A DNA stretch of 64,000 nucleotides, from NCBI RefSeq assembly GCF_022844465.1, contig NZ_JALHLP010000003.1, positions 310,001 through 374,000 on the forward strand, given 5' to 3'. Position numbers and translations under genes: made by a program. Positions within the stretch are counted from its first letter, which is position 1; each line of letters begins with the position of its first letter. The stretch is from Bradyrhizobium sp. (GTDB lineage Bacteria > Pseudomonadota > Alphaproteobacteria > Rhizobiales > Xanthobacteraceae). Under the pieces are notes generated by a model. That model saw only the letters and a program-made list of their open reading frames with translations, was not told where the DNA came from and searched no databases. This document shows positions 9,449-17,071 of the stretch, piece after piece.

Positions 9449-9530
9449 CGTCATTCCGGGATGGTCCGAAGGACCAGACCCGGAATCTCGAGATTCCGGG
9501 TCCGCATCTTCGATGCGCCCCGGAATGACA
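9449..9530. repeat. Intergenic palindromic repeat, family 1 (copy B)
   Basis: Outer arms CGTCATTCCGGG (from 9449) and CCCGGAATGAC (to 9529-9530) enclose a second palindrome made of CCGGAATCTC and GAGATTCCGG. The sequence closely matches the copy at 37876-37955. It ends 12 bases before the TauE-like start codon. Confidence 0.85.
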
Positions 9531-9542
9531 GGGAAACATCGA

Positions 9543-10286
9543 ATGGACGCGGTCACCTATGCGATCCTGCTGGCGGGCGCGCTGGCCGGCGGTTTCGTCT
9601 CCGGGCTGGCCGGCTTCGGCACCGCGCTGATGGCACTGGGAATCTGGCTCTATGTCTTGCCCCCGGCCATCGCGGTGCCGCTGGTCCTGATCTGCTCGGT
9701 CAGTTCGCAGCTTTCGACGCTGCGGTCGATGTGGCGGCTGCTCGACTTCAAGCTCGCGCTGCCGTTCGTGGCCGGCGGACTGGCCGGGATGCCGATCGGG
9801 GCGCTGCTGGTTACCCGCGCCGATCCGCAAACCTTCAAACTCAGTGTCGGCGTCATGCTGCTGGTGTTTCCCGCGGCGCTGTATTTCATCCGCACGCCGA
9901 TGGCGTTCGGTTTCGGCGGCCGGCCGGCCGACGCCGCGGTCGGATTCGCCGGCGGCATCCTCGGCGGCCTTGCCGGCCTGTCGGGACCGCTGCCGACCTT
10001 GTGGGCCAGCGTGCGCGGCTGGACCAAGGATCAACGCCGCGGCGTGTTCCAGATCTTCAACGGCTCCGTGCTTGGCGCCGCGTTGTGCCTGCAGATCGCC
10101 AGCGGGTTCGTCAAGGTTGAGGTGTTCTGGCTGGCGCTGCTGGCGCTGCCGGGCACGCTGGTCGGCGCCTGGCTTGGCATGCGCGCCTACCAGGCCTTGA
10201 GCGACCGGAATTTCTACGACGTGGTGCTGGCGCTGCTGTTTCTGTCCGGCGCGGGGCTGGTGTGGAGCAGCATTGCTCCGAGCTAG
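9543..10286 (+). CDS. TauE/SafE-family membrane transporter
   Basis: Predicted inner-membrane exporter of the TauE/SafE (sulfite/organosulfonate exporter) family, 247 residues with about eight hydrophobic helices. The family signature is the glycine-rich repeat near the start of each half: AGGFVSGLAGFGTALMALG at residues ~14-32 and FAGGILGGLAGLSGPLPTL in the second half. The ATG at 9543 immediately precedes the first membrane helix. Substrate cannot be read from sequence; known members move sulfite, sulfoacetate or other small anions. No sulfur genes are adjacent. The upstream palindromic repeat almost reaches the start codon, so the promoter may lie in or before it. Confidence 0.85.
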   Translation: MDAVTYAILLAGALAGGFVSGLAGFGTALMALGIWLYVLPPAIAVPLVLICSVSSQLSTLRSMWRLLDFKLALPFVAGGLAGMPIGALLVTRADPQTFKLSVGVMLLVFPAALYFIRTPMAFGFGGRPADAAVGFAGGILGGLAGLSGPLPTLWASVRGWTKDQRRGVFQIFNGSVLGAALCLQIASGFVKVEVFWLALLALPGTLVGAWLGMRAYQALSDRNFYDVVLALLFLSGAGLVWSSIAPS

Positions 10287-10359
10287 CAGCGCATGGCCGC
10301 CATGTGCTCCGAGTAGTTTGCTGTACGCTGGCCGGCGGAGCGGCTAACCAGATCGCGTC

Positions 10360-11280
10360 ATGGATTCTTCCGCCTCGCGCCAACGCCTCGGTCTGCTGCT
10401 CGGCTTCATCGGCGTGCTGATTTTCGGCGGCACGCTGCCGGCAACGCGGATTGCGGTTTCGCAAATTGATCCGATTGCCCTGACTTCGCTGCGCACCGCG
10501 ATCGCGGGCCTGTGCTCGCTGGCGCTGCTCGTCTGGCTGCGGCGCCCGTTGCCGCCGCGCAACCTGTGGCCGCAACTGGCGCTAGCCATGCTCTGCGTCG
10601 CCATCCTGTTTCCGCTTCTGATGTCGCTCGGGATGCAGCGGGTCGACGCCTCGCATGGCGGCGTGGTGCTGGGCGTGTTGCCGATCGCCACCGCGCTGGT
10701 CGCGGTCGCCATCACCCATGAGCGGCCGCGGCCGCTGTTCTGGGTCGCCTCGGTTGCCGGCGCTGGGCTTGTCATCGCGTTCGCGCTGCGACAAGGCGGC
10801 GGCGCGCTGGTCGCGGGCGATCTGTTTCTGTTTGCTTCCGTAGCGGTCGCCGCGATCGGCTACGCGTTTTCCGGGCGCCTCACGTCGCAGATGCCGGGCT
10901 GGGAAGTCATCAGCTGGGTTCTCGTCATCGCGCTGCCGCTGTCGATTCCCGCGGCCGCGCTGACCGTGCCGGAAGACATCACCCGGATCGCGCCCGCGCC
11001 ATGGCTGGGCCTGCTCTATGTCGCGCTGTTCTCGCAATGGATCGGGTTCTTCGCATGGAACGCCGGCATGGCGATCGGCGGCATCGCGCGGGTCTCCCAG
11101 GTCCAGTTGCTGCAGCCCTTCGTCACCTTTGCGCTGGCGGCGCTGTTCAACGACGAGAGCATCACGCTGCAAATCCTGCTGTTCGCCGCCGCCGTCGTGG
11201 CGACGGTTGCGATCTCGACCCGGATGCGCGGACAGGCGCCGCCGCAGCAGGACCGCGCGCCGCCTCAGCCGGCGTCGTGA
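10360..11280 (+). CDS. EamA-family (DMT superfamily) transporter
   Basis: Ten-helix inner-membrane exporter of 306 residues made of two EamA repeats. Hydrophobic segments start at residue ~10 (LGLLLGFIGVLIFGGTLPATR) and recur to residue ~292. The first repeat carries the usual P-x-x-L-T-S-L-R-T (PIALTSLRTAI) and the second ends in VSQVQLLQPFVTFALAALF with the acidic residue NDES, as in typical EamA proteins. Substrate is unknown; relatives export amino acids, purines or other metabolites. It lies 73 bp after the TauE-like gene in the same direction. Its last 16 bases overlap the end of the opposing gene at 11265. Confidence 0.88.
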   Translation: MDSSASRQRLGLLLGFIGVLIFGGTLPATRIAVSQIDPIALTSLRTAIAGLCSLALLVWLRRPLPPRNLWPQLALAMLCVAILFPLLMSLGMQRVDASHGGVVLGVLPIATALVAVAITHERPRPLFWVASVAGAGLVIAFALRQGGGALVAGDLFLFASVAVAAIGYAFSGRLTSQMPGWEVISWVLVIALPLSIPAAALTVPEDITRIAPAPWLGLLYVALFSQWIGFFAWNAGMAIGGIARVSQVQLLQPFVTFALAALFNDESITLQILLFAAAVVATVAISTRMRGQAPPQQDRAPPQPAS

Positions 11281-11663
11281 GCGGCCAGCGCCGGACTTTC
11301 CGCCATCAGCTCGGCCCGCATCTTCTCGGACCGGACGGCCCGAAGCAGCGCCCGGGCCGTCTTCATGTGATCCACCTTCACGCTTAACCGGATGATTTGG
11401 CCAAGCGCGACGTCGCGCATGCCGTCGTCGGAAATCTTCATGGCGACCTCCAGCGCGCGCTTGACGGCGGCCTGGTATCGCTCGGCGTCGGCGGCGAGCA
11501 CCTGTCCGGCGCTGCGCCCGCCGGCGCCCGCCAGCTTTTCAGCGATCACGTCGGCGGCGGCGCAAATCTCGCGAATCTTCTGCGCCGCGCCGATATCGCC
11601 CAACGGCTGATCGTCGATGTGTTCCCAGGCGTCCGGCGGACGATCCCGACGAAACCAACGCAT
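11265..11663 (-). CDS. Hypothetical helical protein
   Basis: A 132-residue protein not assigned to a family I recognise. It starts MRWFRRDRPPDAWEHIDDQ and is then almost wholly helical and alanine-rich (AAQKIREICAAADVIAEKLAG, AERYQAAVKRALEVAMKI, VDHMKTARALLRAV), with no membrane segment or signal peptide, so it is probably cytosolic. The codon pattern is that of a real gene. An alternative start lies 54 bases upstream (11717), but the ATG at 11663 gives the more natural N-terminus. It is convergent with the EamA gene (16-nt overlap of 3' ends) and follows a palindromic repeat. Confidence 0.65.
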   Translation of the reverse strand: MRWFRRDRPPDAWEHIDDQPLGDIGAAQKIREICAAADVIAEKLAGAGGRSAGQVLAADAERYQAAVKRALEVAMKISDDGMRDVALGQIIRLSVKVDHMKTARALLRAVRSEKMRAELMAESPALAAHDAG

Positions 11664-11726
11664 CACGCAGGCCCTCTCAATGCCGGAAAGATAGTCCGAC
11701 ACCGATCGGGACTGCAACAGCCGTCA

Positions 11727-11826
11727 GAGCATGATCCGGAAAAGCGTGTAGCGGTTTTCCGCGAAGATCATACTCAAACAAGAAACCAGAGCGAGATGAC
11801 GATTCGAAGAACAGTCATCTCGCTCT
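11727..11826. repeat. Two-hairpin intergenic repeat at the 3' end of the efflux operon
   Basis: First hairpin: GAGCATGATC (11727-11736) with GATCATACTC (11766-11775), one mismatch, plus inner CGGAAAA/TTTTCCG. Second hairpin: AGAGCGAGATGAC (11788-11800) with GTCATCTCGCTCT (11814-11826), perfect. The second overlaps the emrB-like stop codon by two bases and may act as its terminator. I recognise the GAGCATGATCCGGAAAAG hairpin as a dispersed element of Bradyrhizobium-type genomes. Confidence 0.75.
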
Positions 11827-13411
11827 AGTGCGCGTCGCCGCCGGCGACCGTCGCGGAAGGCTTCTTCATGAACAGCACCAGCAGACAGAGACCGAAATAG
11901 AATACCGTCATCATGAAGAAGGCATCGCCATAGCCCATCACCGCCGCCTGGCGGCGGACGATCAGCGACAACTGCTTCATCGCCATCAGCGCGGCGTCGC
12001 CCATGCCCTGCATGCGCTGGGTCAGCGTGTTGAGGGCTTCGACCGCCGCGGCGTTGCCCCAGTTGACGCGATCATGCAGCCGCGAGAGGTGCAGGTCGGT
12101 GCGCTCGTTCAGAACCTGGTTGATGAGGGCCAGTCCCACGGCGCCGCCGAGATTGCGGGTCAGGTTGAACAGGCCGGAGGCGTTCTTGACCCGCTCCGGC
12201 GCCAGCGTCCCGAGCGCGATGGTATTGGTCGGCACCATCGCCAGCATCATGCCAACCCCGCGCAGGATCTGCGGAACCAGCAGTTCGTAGAAATCATACT
12301 CCTTGGTGATCCAGGTCATCTGGTAGGTGCCGAGCGCGAACAGTGCGAGGCCGATCGCGATCAGGTAGCGCATGTCGTATTTGAGCATCAGCCGCCCCAC
12401 GATCGGCGCGGTGATGAACATGGCGACGCCGGAGACGAACATGGTTTCGCCGATCATCAGCGGGCTGTAGCCGCGCACTTCGGCGAGATAGCGCGGATAC
12501 ATGTAGGTCAGGCCGTAGAGGCCGATACCGACGCAGAACGAGATCAGGCAGCCGAGGCCGAAATTGCGGTCGGCGAAGGTCCTGATGTCGACGATCGGCT
12601 CCTTGACGCTGAGCACGCGCCAGAAGAAGGCGATCGCCGAAACCGCGCAGATCGCCGCGCAGACCGCAACCGAGGTGTCCTGCAGCCACTGGACCTGCTG
12701 GCCCTCTTCCAGCACATATTCGAGCGTGCCAAGAAAACTGGCCATGAACAGCAGGCCCCACCAGTCGAACTGCTCGAGCAGCGCGAAGTTCGGCTTGTCG
12801 AAATCGACCAGCGCGAGCACGCCGATGGTGATGCCGATGCCGGGGACGATGTTGATGAAGAACAGCCAGTGCCACGACATCATGTCAGTGATGAAGCCGC
12901 CGACTGTCGGGCCGATCGTCGGCGCCAACGTCGCGACCAGCCCGATGATCGGGCCGACGATGTGGAACTTGGAGCGCGGAAATACCGTGTAGGCAGAGGC
13001 GAACACGGTGGGGATCATGCCCGCGCCGAGAAAACCCTGGACGGCGCGCCACAGGATCATCTGCTCGATGGTCGAGGCAAGCCCGCAGAACAGGCTTGCG
13101 ATGGTGAAGCCGGCGGCGGACACCGCAAACAGCAGCCGTGTTCCGAATGCACGCGACAGGAATCCCGACAGCGGAATGCCGATCACTTCGGCGATCAAAT
13201 AGGCGGTCTGCACCCACGATACTTCGCTGGAACTGGCGGAGAGGCCGGCCTGAATCTGCTGCAGCGACGCCGAGACCACCTGGATGTCCAGGATCGACAT
13301 GAACATCCCGAACACCATGATGAGAAACGCCAGCAGCCGCCGCGGCGGAATCCGCTCGGAGGCGTCCGCCGCGTTCATCATGGCAGGCGGTGCGGTGGTG
13401 GCGTCAGCCAT
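11825..13411 (-). CDS. EmrB/QacA-type MFS drug efflux transporter (DHA2 family, 14 helices)
   Basis: Proton-coupled multidrug efflux pump of the inner membrane, 528 residues with about 14 membrane helices. Seen: the DHA2 N-terminal motif D1 (LDIQVVSASLQQIQAGL), motif A (GFLSRAFGTRLLF), and motif C (LAPTIGPTVGGFI). It is encoded directly after the membrane-fusion gene (48 bp apart), so the two form an EmrA-EmrB-type pair that, with an outer-membrane channel encoded elsewhere, would expel hydrophobic compounds or uncouplers. Expression is probably controlled by the divergent TetR regulator. The ATG at 13411 gives a hydrophilic N-terminus before helix 1. A hairpin repeat overlaps the stop codon. 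Confidence 0.92.
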   Translation of the reverse strand: MADATTAPPAMMNAADASERIPPRRLLAFLIMVFGMFMSILDIQVVSASLQQIQAGLSASSSEVSWVQTAYLIAEVIGIPLSGFLSRAFGTRLLFAVSAAGFTIASLFCGLASTIEQMILWRAVQGFLGAGMIPTVFASAYTVFPRSKFHIVGPIIGLVATLAPTIGPTVGGFITDMMSWHWLFFINIVPGIGITIGVLALVDFDKPNFALLEQFDWWGLLFMASFLGTLEYVLEEGQQVQWLQDTSVAVCAAICAVSAIAFFWRVLSVKEPIVDIRTFADRNFGLGCLISFCVGIGLYGLTYMYPRYLAEVRGYSPLMIGETMFVSGVAMFITAPIVGRLMLKYDMRYLIAIGLALFALGTYQMTWITKEYDFYELLVPQILRGVGMMLAMVPTNTIALGTLAPERVKNASGLFNLTRNLGGAVGLALINQVLNERTDLHLSRLHDRVNWGNAAAVEALNTLTQRMQGMGDAALMAMKQLSLIVRRQAAVMGYGDAFFMMTVFYFGLCLLVLFMKKPSATVAGGDAH

Positions 13412-13459
13412 GCTCAGCCCGGAACAGGCGCCTGGCTCCGGCCCGGGCGCTGGAAAGGA

Positions 13460-14749
13460 TCACTGCGGTTGAACCGTCCCGGGCGCATCGAGGTCGGTCT
13501 CGTTGTCGGCGTCGGCCGCGCCCTCGCGGGTATCGACCGTCGTATAGACCGACATGCCGGCGCGCAGCAGGTTCTGCTTGGCCACTTCCTTCGGCACGCG
13601 AATGCGCACCGGCAGGCGCTGCACGATCTTGGTGAAATTGCCGGTCGCGTTGTCAGGCGGCAGCAGCGTGAACACCGAGCCGGCCGCCGGCGATATGCTG
13701 TCGACGATTCCGGCGAACTTGCGGTGGCCGTAGGCATCGACCGAGATCTTCACCGGCTGGCCCGGACGGATGCGCTTGAGCTGGGTTTCCTTGTAGTTGG
13801 CGTCGATGAAGACGTCGTTGAGCGGCACCAGACTGCCGAGCCGCTGCCCGGCCTGGATGTAATCGCCGGTATTGACGATGCGGTTGGAGAAGGTGCCGTC
13901 GACCGGCGCGCGCACGGAAGTAAAGGCCAGATCGCGCTCGGCCTTGGCCAGCGTCGATTGCAGCTCCGCCAGCTGGGCGCGGGCCTCGGCCTGTTGCGCT
14001 TTCGTCACCTCGACATTGTCGCGCGCGGCGTCATAGGCCGCCTGCGCCGACCGCACCGCCGCGATGCCCTGGTCGCGCCCGGCTTCCGAAACCTCGAAAG
14101 TGGCGCGCGAGGCAAACCCCTTGGTGCTCAGCGCCTGCTGGCGCTCGAAGTCGAGCCCGGCGCGCTTCAGCGCCGCTTCCGAGGAGGCGAGCTGCGCACG
14201 GGTCTGCTCGGCGGCGCTTTCCAGCGCCGTGACCTGACGGCCGATGCGATCGATGGTGGCCTGCTGGGTCGCGATCTTGCCGCGCGCGGCTTCCACCGCG
14301 ATACGATAGTCGCCGTCATCGATGCTGAAGATCACCTCGCCGGCGCGAACGATCGAATTGTCGCGCGGCAGGATCGCCACGACATGGCCGGAAACGCGGG
14401 CGCCGAGCGTGGTGTTGTTGGCGCGGACATAGGCGTCGTCGGTCGAGATGTAGAAGCGTCCGACCAGGACGAAATAGGCGCCGTAGCCGGCAGCGGCCAG
14501 CGCCAGCGATCCAAGCACGCCCATCATCACGAATTTTTTCTTGCCAGGTTTCGCGGCGGCGGTGGCCTTGGCGGAGGCTGCTTCCACGCCTTCGATTTCC
14601 ACAGCGCCGGGCGTTGCGGCCAGCTGACGTCTGGTTTCTTCCGCCGCGTGCGGACGCAGCTGGCCGATGGCCTCGCGCGCCGCGTCGTCGCCCGCCGCTT
14701 CCGGCCCGGAACGAGGCGCGCGGGCAGCCTGGTCCCTCGCTGCAACCAT
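13460..14749 (-). CDS. HlyD/EmrA-family membrane fusion (periplasmic adaptor) protein
   Basis: Adaptor linking the EmrB-like pump to an outer-membrane channel. From the ATG at 14749 the product is 429 residues: a ~75-residue cytosolic tail, one membrane helix (FVMMGVLGSLALAAAGYGAYFVLVG), a biotinyl-lipoyl half (GHVVAILPRDNSIVRAGEVIFSIDD), a long coiled-coil hairpin (~residues 180-310), the second lipoyl half (VRAPVDGTFSNRIVNTGDYIQAGQ) and beta-barrel regions. The chosen ATG has the Shine-Dalgarno AGGGAGG six bases upstream; in-frame starts further up (14776, 14950) lack one and would run through the operator. The N-terminal tail is longer than usual for the family. Confidence 0.92.
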   Translation of the reverse strand: MVAARDQAARAPRSGPEAAGDDAAREAIGQLRPHAAEETRRQLAATPGAVEIEGVEAASAKATAAAKPGKKKFVMMGVLGSLALAAAGYGAYFVLVGRFYISTDDAYVRANNTTLGARVSGHVVAILPRDNSIVRAGEVIFSIDDGDYRIAVEAARGKIATQQATIDRIGRQVTALESAAEQTRAQLASSEAALKRAGLDFERQQALSTKGFASRATFEVSEAGRDQGIAAVRSAQAAYDAARDNVEVTKAQQAEARAQLAELQSTLAKAERDLAFTSVRAPVDGTFSNRIVNTGDYIQAGQRLGSLVPLNDVFIDANYKETQLKRIRPGQPVKISVDAYGHRKFAGIVDSISPAAGSVFTLLPPDNATGNFTKIVQRLPVRIRVPKEVAKQNLLRAGMSVYTTVDTREGAADADNETDLDAPGTVQPQ

Positions 14750-14832
14750 GACCGGCCTCCCTGAATCAGATGCCATGTTGCCCGCGGCCACGCCGCGGAC
14801 CCATTCGTGCATCGTTGGATCAACCAATAACA

Positions 14833-14853
14833 TTGACCGAACGGTTCGGTCAA
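14833..14853. promoter_or_regulatory. TetR-type operator, perfect 21-bp palindrome
   Basis: Half-sites TTGACCGAAC (14833-14842) and GTTCGGTCAA (14844-14853) around a central G, perfectly symmetric. It lies between the divergent emrA-like gene and the tetR gene. The core GACCGAACGGTTCGGTC resembles sites bound by TetR regulators of efflux genes, and the outer TTGAC could double as a -35 element. Confidence 0.88.
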
Positions 14854-14931
14854 AATACTTTACGCGAGTCCTATCGTGAGAGAAGCCTCCCCGCCTATCC
14901 GGGGTGATATTCTTGTCGGGAAGATAAACCA

Positions 14932-15573
14932 ATGGTTGCATCCGCGCCAACCGCGATTGACCCCTGCGGCGATGAGGACGGCTCGAAGCGCCGCCAAATC
15001 CTCGACGGCGCGCGGAAAGTGTTCATGAATCTGGGCTTTGACGGGGCCAGCATGAACGAGATCGCGCGATCGGCCGGCGTCTCCAAGGGCACGCTCTATG
15101 TCTACTTCGCCGACAAGAGCCGCCTGTTCGAAGCTATCGTCGAGGCCGAGGCGATCGAACAGGGCCGCGTCACCTTCAACCTCGATCCGGCGCGGGATGC
15201 CGAAATCACGCTGCGGGAGTTCGGACAGGCCTATATCCAGCTCCTGTGCCGGCCCGGCGGCGGATCGTCGATCCGCACCGTGATGGCGATTGCCGAACGG
15301 ATGCCGGATGTCGGCAGCCGCTACTACGTCAACGTGCTGGAGCGGACGATCGACCGTCTCGCCGATTACCTCCGGGCGCATGTCCGGCCGAACGACCTTG
15401 CGATCGACGACTGTCGGCTCGCGGCGGCGCAGTTCATGCAGATGTGCCAGGCGACGCTGTTCCTGCCGTTCGTGTTTCAGGCGGCTCCCTCTCCGCCGGC
15501 CCCGCGCATCGCGCACGTGGTGGACAGCGCGACGCGGATGTTCCTGGCGGCGTATCGGACGCCGCCGGTCTGA
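14932..15573 (+). CDS. TetR-family repressor of the divergent efflux operon
   Basis: Dimeric DNA-binding regulator of 213 residues. The N-terminal helix-turn-helix domain is clear (RRQILDGARKVFMNLGFDGASMNEIARSAGVSKGTLYVYFADKSRLF, conserved words); the C-terminal ligand domain is longer than average and carries HPR-like helices without an obvious ligand motif. The gene diverges from the emrA-emrB-like pair, and a perfect operator palindrome lies about 80 bp upstream of its start, so local repression of the pump and autoregulation are likely. The inducer is unknown, presumably a pump substrate. The ATG at 14932 is the only reasonable start. Confidence 0.92.
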   Translation: MVASAPTAIDPCGDEDGSKRRQILDGARKVFMNLGFDGASMNEIARSAGVSKGTLYVYFADKSRLFEAIVEAEAIEQGRVTFNLDPARDAEITLREFGQAYIQLLCRPGGGSSIRTVMAIAERMPDVGSRYYVNVLERTIDRLADYLRAHVRPNDLAIDDCRLAAAQFMQMCQATLFLPFVFQAAPSPPAPRIAHVVDSATRMFLAAYRTPPV

Positions 15574-15598
15574 GACTGGCGGCACCCGCAACGACGCA

Positions 15599-16732
15599 TC
15601 ATCTCGCCGCGAACCGCGTCAGCGCCGTGCGGTCGATTTCGATGCCGAGGCCGGAGCCATCGGGCACGGCGACAACGCCGCCGGCATGCTCGATCGGTCG
15701 CGTCAGCAGCGCCTGGCGGATCGGATGCTCGGTGCGGTCGAATTCCAGCATCGGCTCGAGCGGCGCCAGCGAGGGCGGGGTGTGCGGCGGCAGCACGGCG
15801 AGCAGTTGCAGCGATGCGGCGATCGCGATGCCCGTGCCCCAGACATGCGGATTGTACCTGACGCCGAACGCCTCGGCCATGTCGGCGATCTTCTTGCATT
15901 CCGACAACCCGCCGGCCGCGCAGGTGTCGGGCTGGACAATATCCAGCGCGCGGCGAACCAGCAGATCGCGGAAACCGAACCGCGTGAATTCGCATTCGCC
16001 GCCGGCGACGGGAATCGTCAGCGCCGATTTCACCTCGCAGTAGCCGGCGACGTCTTCCGGCGGCACCGGCTCCTCGAACCAGCCGATGTCATAAGGCTCG
16101 ATCATTCGGCCAAGACGGATCGCCGCGGGCGCGTCATAGGCGTGGTTGGCGTCAACCATCAATGCGACGCCGCTCCCTATCGCTTCCCGCACCGCGCGCG
16201 TCGCCGCCGCGTCTTCTTCCACGCCGAAGCCCACCTTGAGCTTCACCGCCTTGAAGCCTTCCGCGACGTAACCCGCCGCTTCCTCCGGCAAGTAGCGCAG
16301 CGGATCGCCGGATCGGCGCCGGTAAAGGCCGGTGGCGTAAGCCTGCACCTTGCTGCGAACCGCGCCGCCGAGCAGGCGATGGACCGGAACGCCGAAATGC
16401 TTTCCCTTGATGTCCCACAGCGCGATGTCGATTCCGCTCAACCCCTCGATGATGACGCCCTTCTGGCCGTGATCGCGCATGCTGGAATAGATCTTCCGCC
16501 ACAGGTAATCGGTGCGCAGCGGATCCGCGCCGATCAGCAGGGTTGCCAGGCTCGCGACCACGGCGGCGGTGATCGGCGCCGGGCCGTAGCATTCGCCCCA
16601 GCCGATCAGGCCGTCATCGGTTTCGATCTCCACGACCATCGCGGTGCGGGTATCGTACCACGCGCGCGAATAGCCGAAAGGCTGCGAAAGCGCCGCCCGA
16701 AGGATGTGGGTGCGGACGTCCTTGATCTTCAT
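15599..16732 (-). CDS. Mandelate racemase/muconate lactonizing enzyme family protein, D-galactarolactone cycloisomerase-like
   Basis: Enolase-superfamily enzyme of 377 residues. The N-terminal capping domain (MKIKDVRTHILRAALSQPFG) is followed by the barrel with catalytic KLKVGFG (K-x-K), metal ligands in VDANHAYD, WFEEPVPPED and GGECEF, the VQPDTCAAGG strand and the histidine-bearing NPHVWGTGIA. The pattern closely resembles my recollection of Agrobacterium galactarolactone cycloisomerase (uronate degradation), including ALWDIKGKHFGV and PDGSGLGIEI. The exact substrate is inferred, not shown. The gene is convergent with tetR and monocistronic, without sugar-acid transport genes nearby. The ATG at 16732 matches the family N-terminus. 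Confidence 0.85.
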   Translation of the reverse strand: MKIKDVRTHILRAALSQPFGYSRAWYDTRTAMVVEIETDDGLIGWGECYGPAPITAAVVASLATLLIGADPLRTDYLWRKIYSSMRDHGQKGVIIEGLSGIDIALWDIKGKHFGVPVHRLLGGAVRSKVQAYATGLYRRRSGDPLRYLPEEAAGYVAEGFKAVKLKVGFGVEEDAAATRAVREAIGSGVALMVDANHAYDAPAAIRLGRMIEPYDIGWFEEPVPPEDVAGYCEVKSALTIPVAGGECEFTRFGFRDLLVRRALDIVQPDTCAAGGLSECKKIADMAEAFGVRYNPHVWGTGIAIAASLQLLAVLPPHTPPSLAPLEPMLEFDRTEHPIRQALLTRPIEHAGGVVAVPDGSGLGIEIDRTALTRFAAR

Positions 16733-16882
16733 CGGTCTGTTCTCATTCCAGGTTCGGCCGCTTGGCGGGCTTGTCAACGGCGGTCTCGATGTCACGACCC
16801 AACGTTAAGGGGAACCCCTGCCTTGTGGGGAGAGGAACCAAAACCCCGGCCACCCGTTGCCGCTTTCGACGGGGTGGGCGCG

Positions 16883-16972
16883 ATGGAAATCTGGAGAAGG
16901 GCACTGCTTTGGCTGGTCGGCGTTCCCTTGCCTATCATTCTTCTGTTCGCCCTCCTGGTGCATCCGCACTGA
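16883..16972 (+). CDS. Putative 29-residue membrane peptide
   Basis: A short frame, ATG at 16883 to TGA at 16972, encodes MEIWRRALLWLVGVPLPII followed by a hydrophobic tail ending in VHPH. It has one membrane helix after a positively charged N-terminus and a purine-rich ribosome site (GGGTGGG) 7 bases upstream. It lies alone in a 340-bp gap between the cycloisomerase and kinase genes. Too short for family assignment by eye; its gene-like start signals and clean topology make it a credible small protein. The rest of the gap shows nothing. Confidence 0.5.
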   Translation: MEIWRRALLWLVGVPLPIILLFALLVHPH

Positions 16973-17071
16973 CGCACGGGTCGAGCCCGGCTATTCTCGC
17001 CGGACCTCATCACCGTATCTTTCGTGGTCTTGATCGTCCCGGCTTCCTGATGAAGGCATAGTCAGCATCTC

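Noticed and set aside
11828..14764. 978-codon open frame on the plus strand
   Set aside because: Shadow of the EmrB/EmrA-like genes on the minus strand; its translation is low-complexity Arg/Gly/Asp/His-rich with no family motif.
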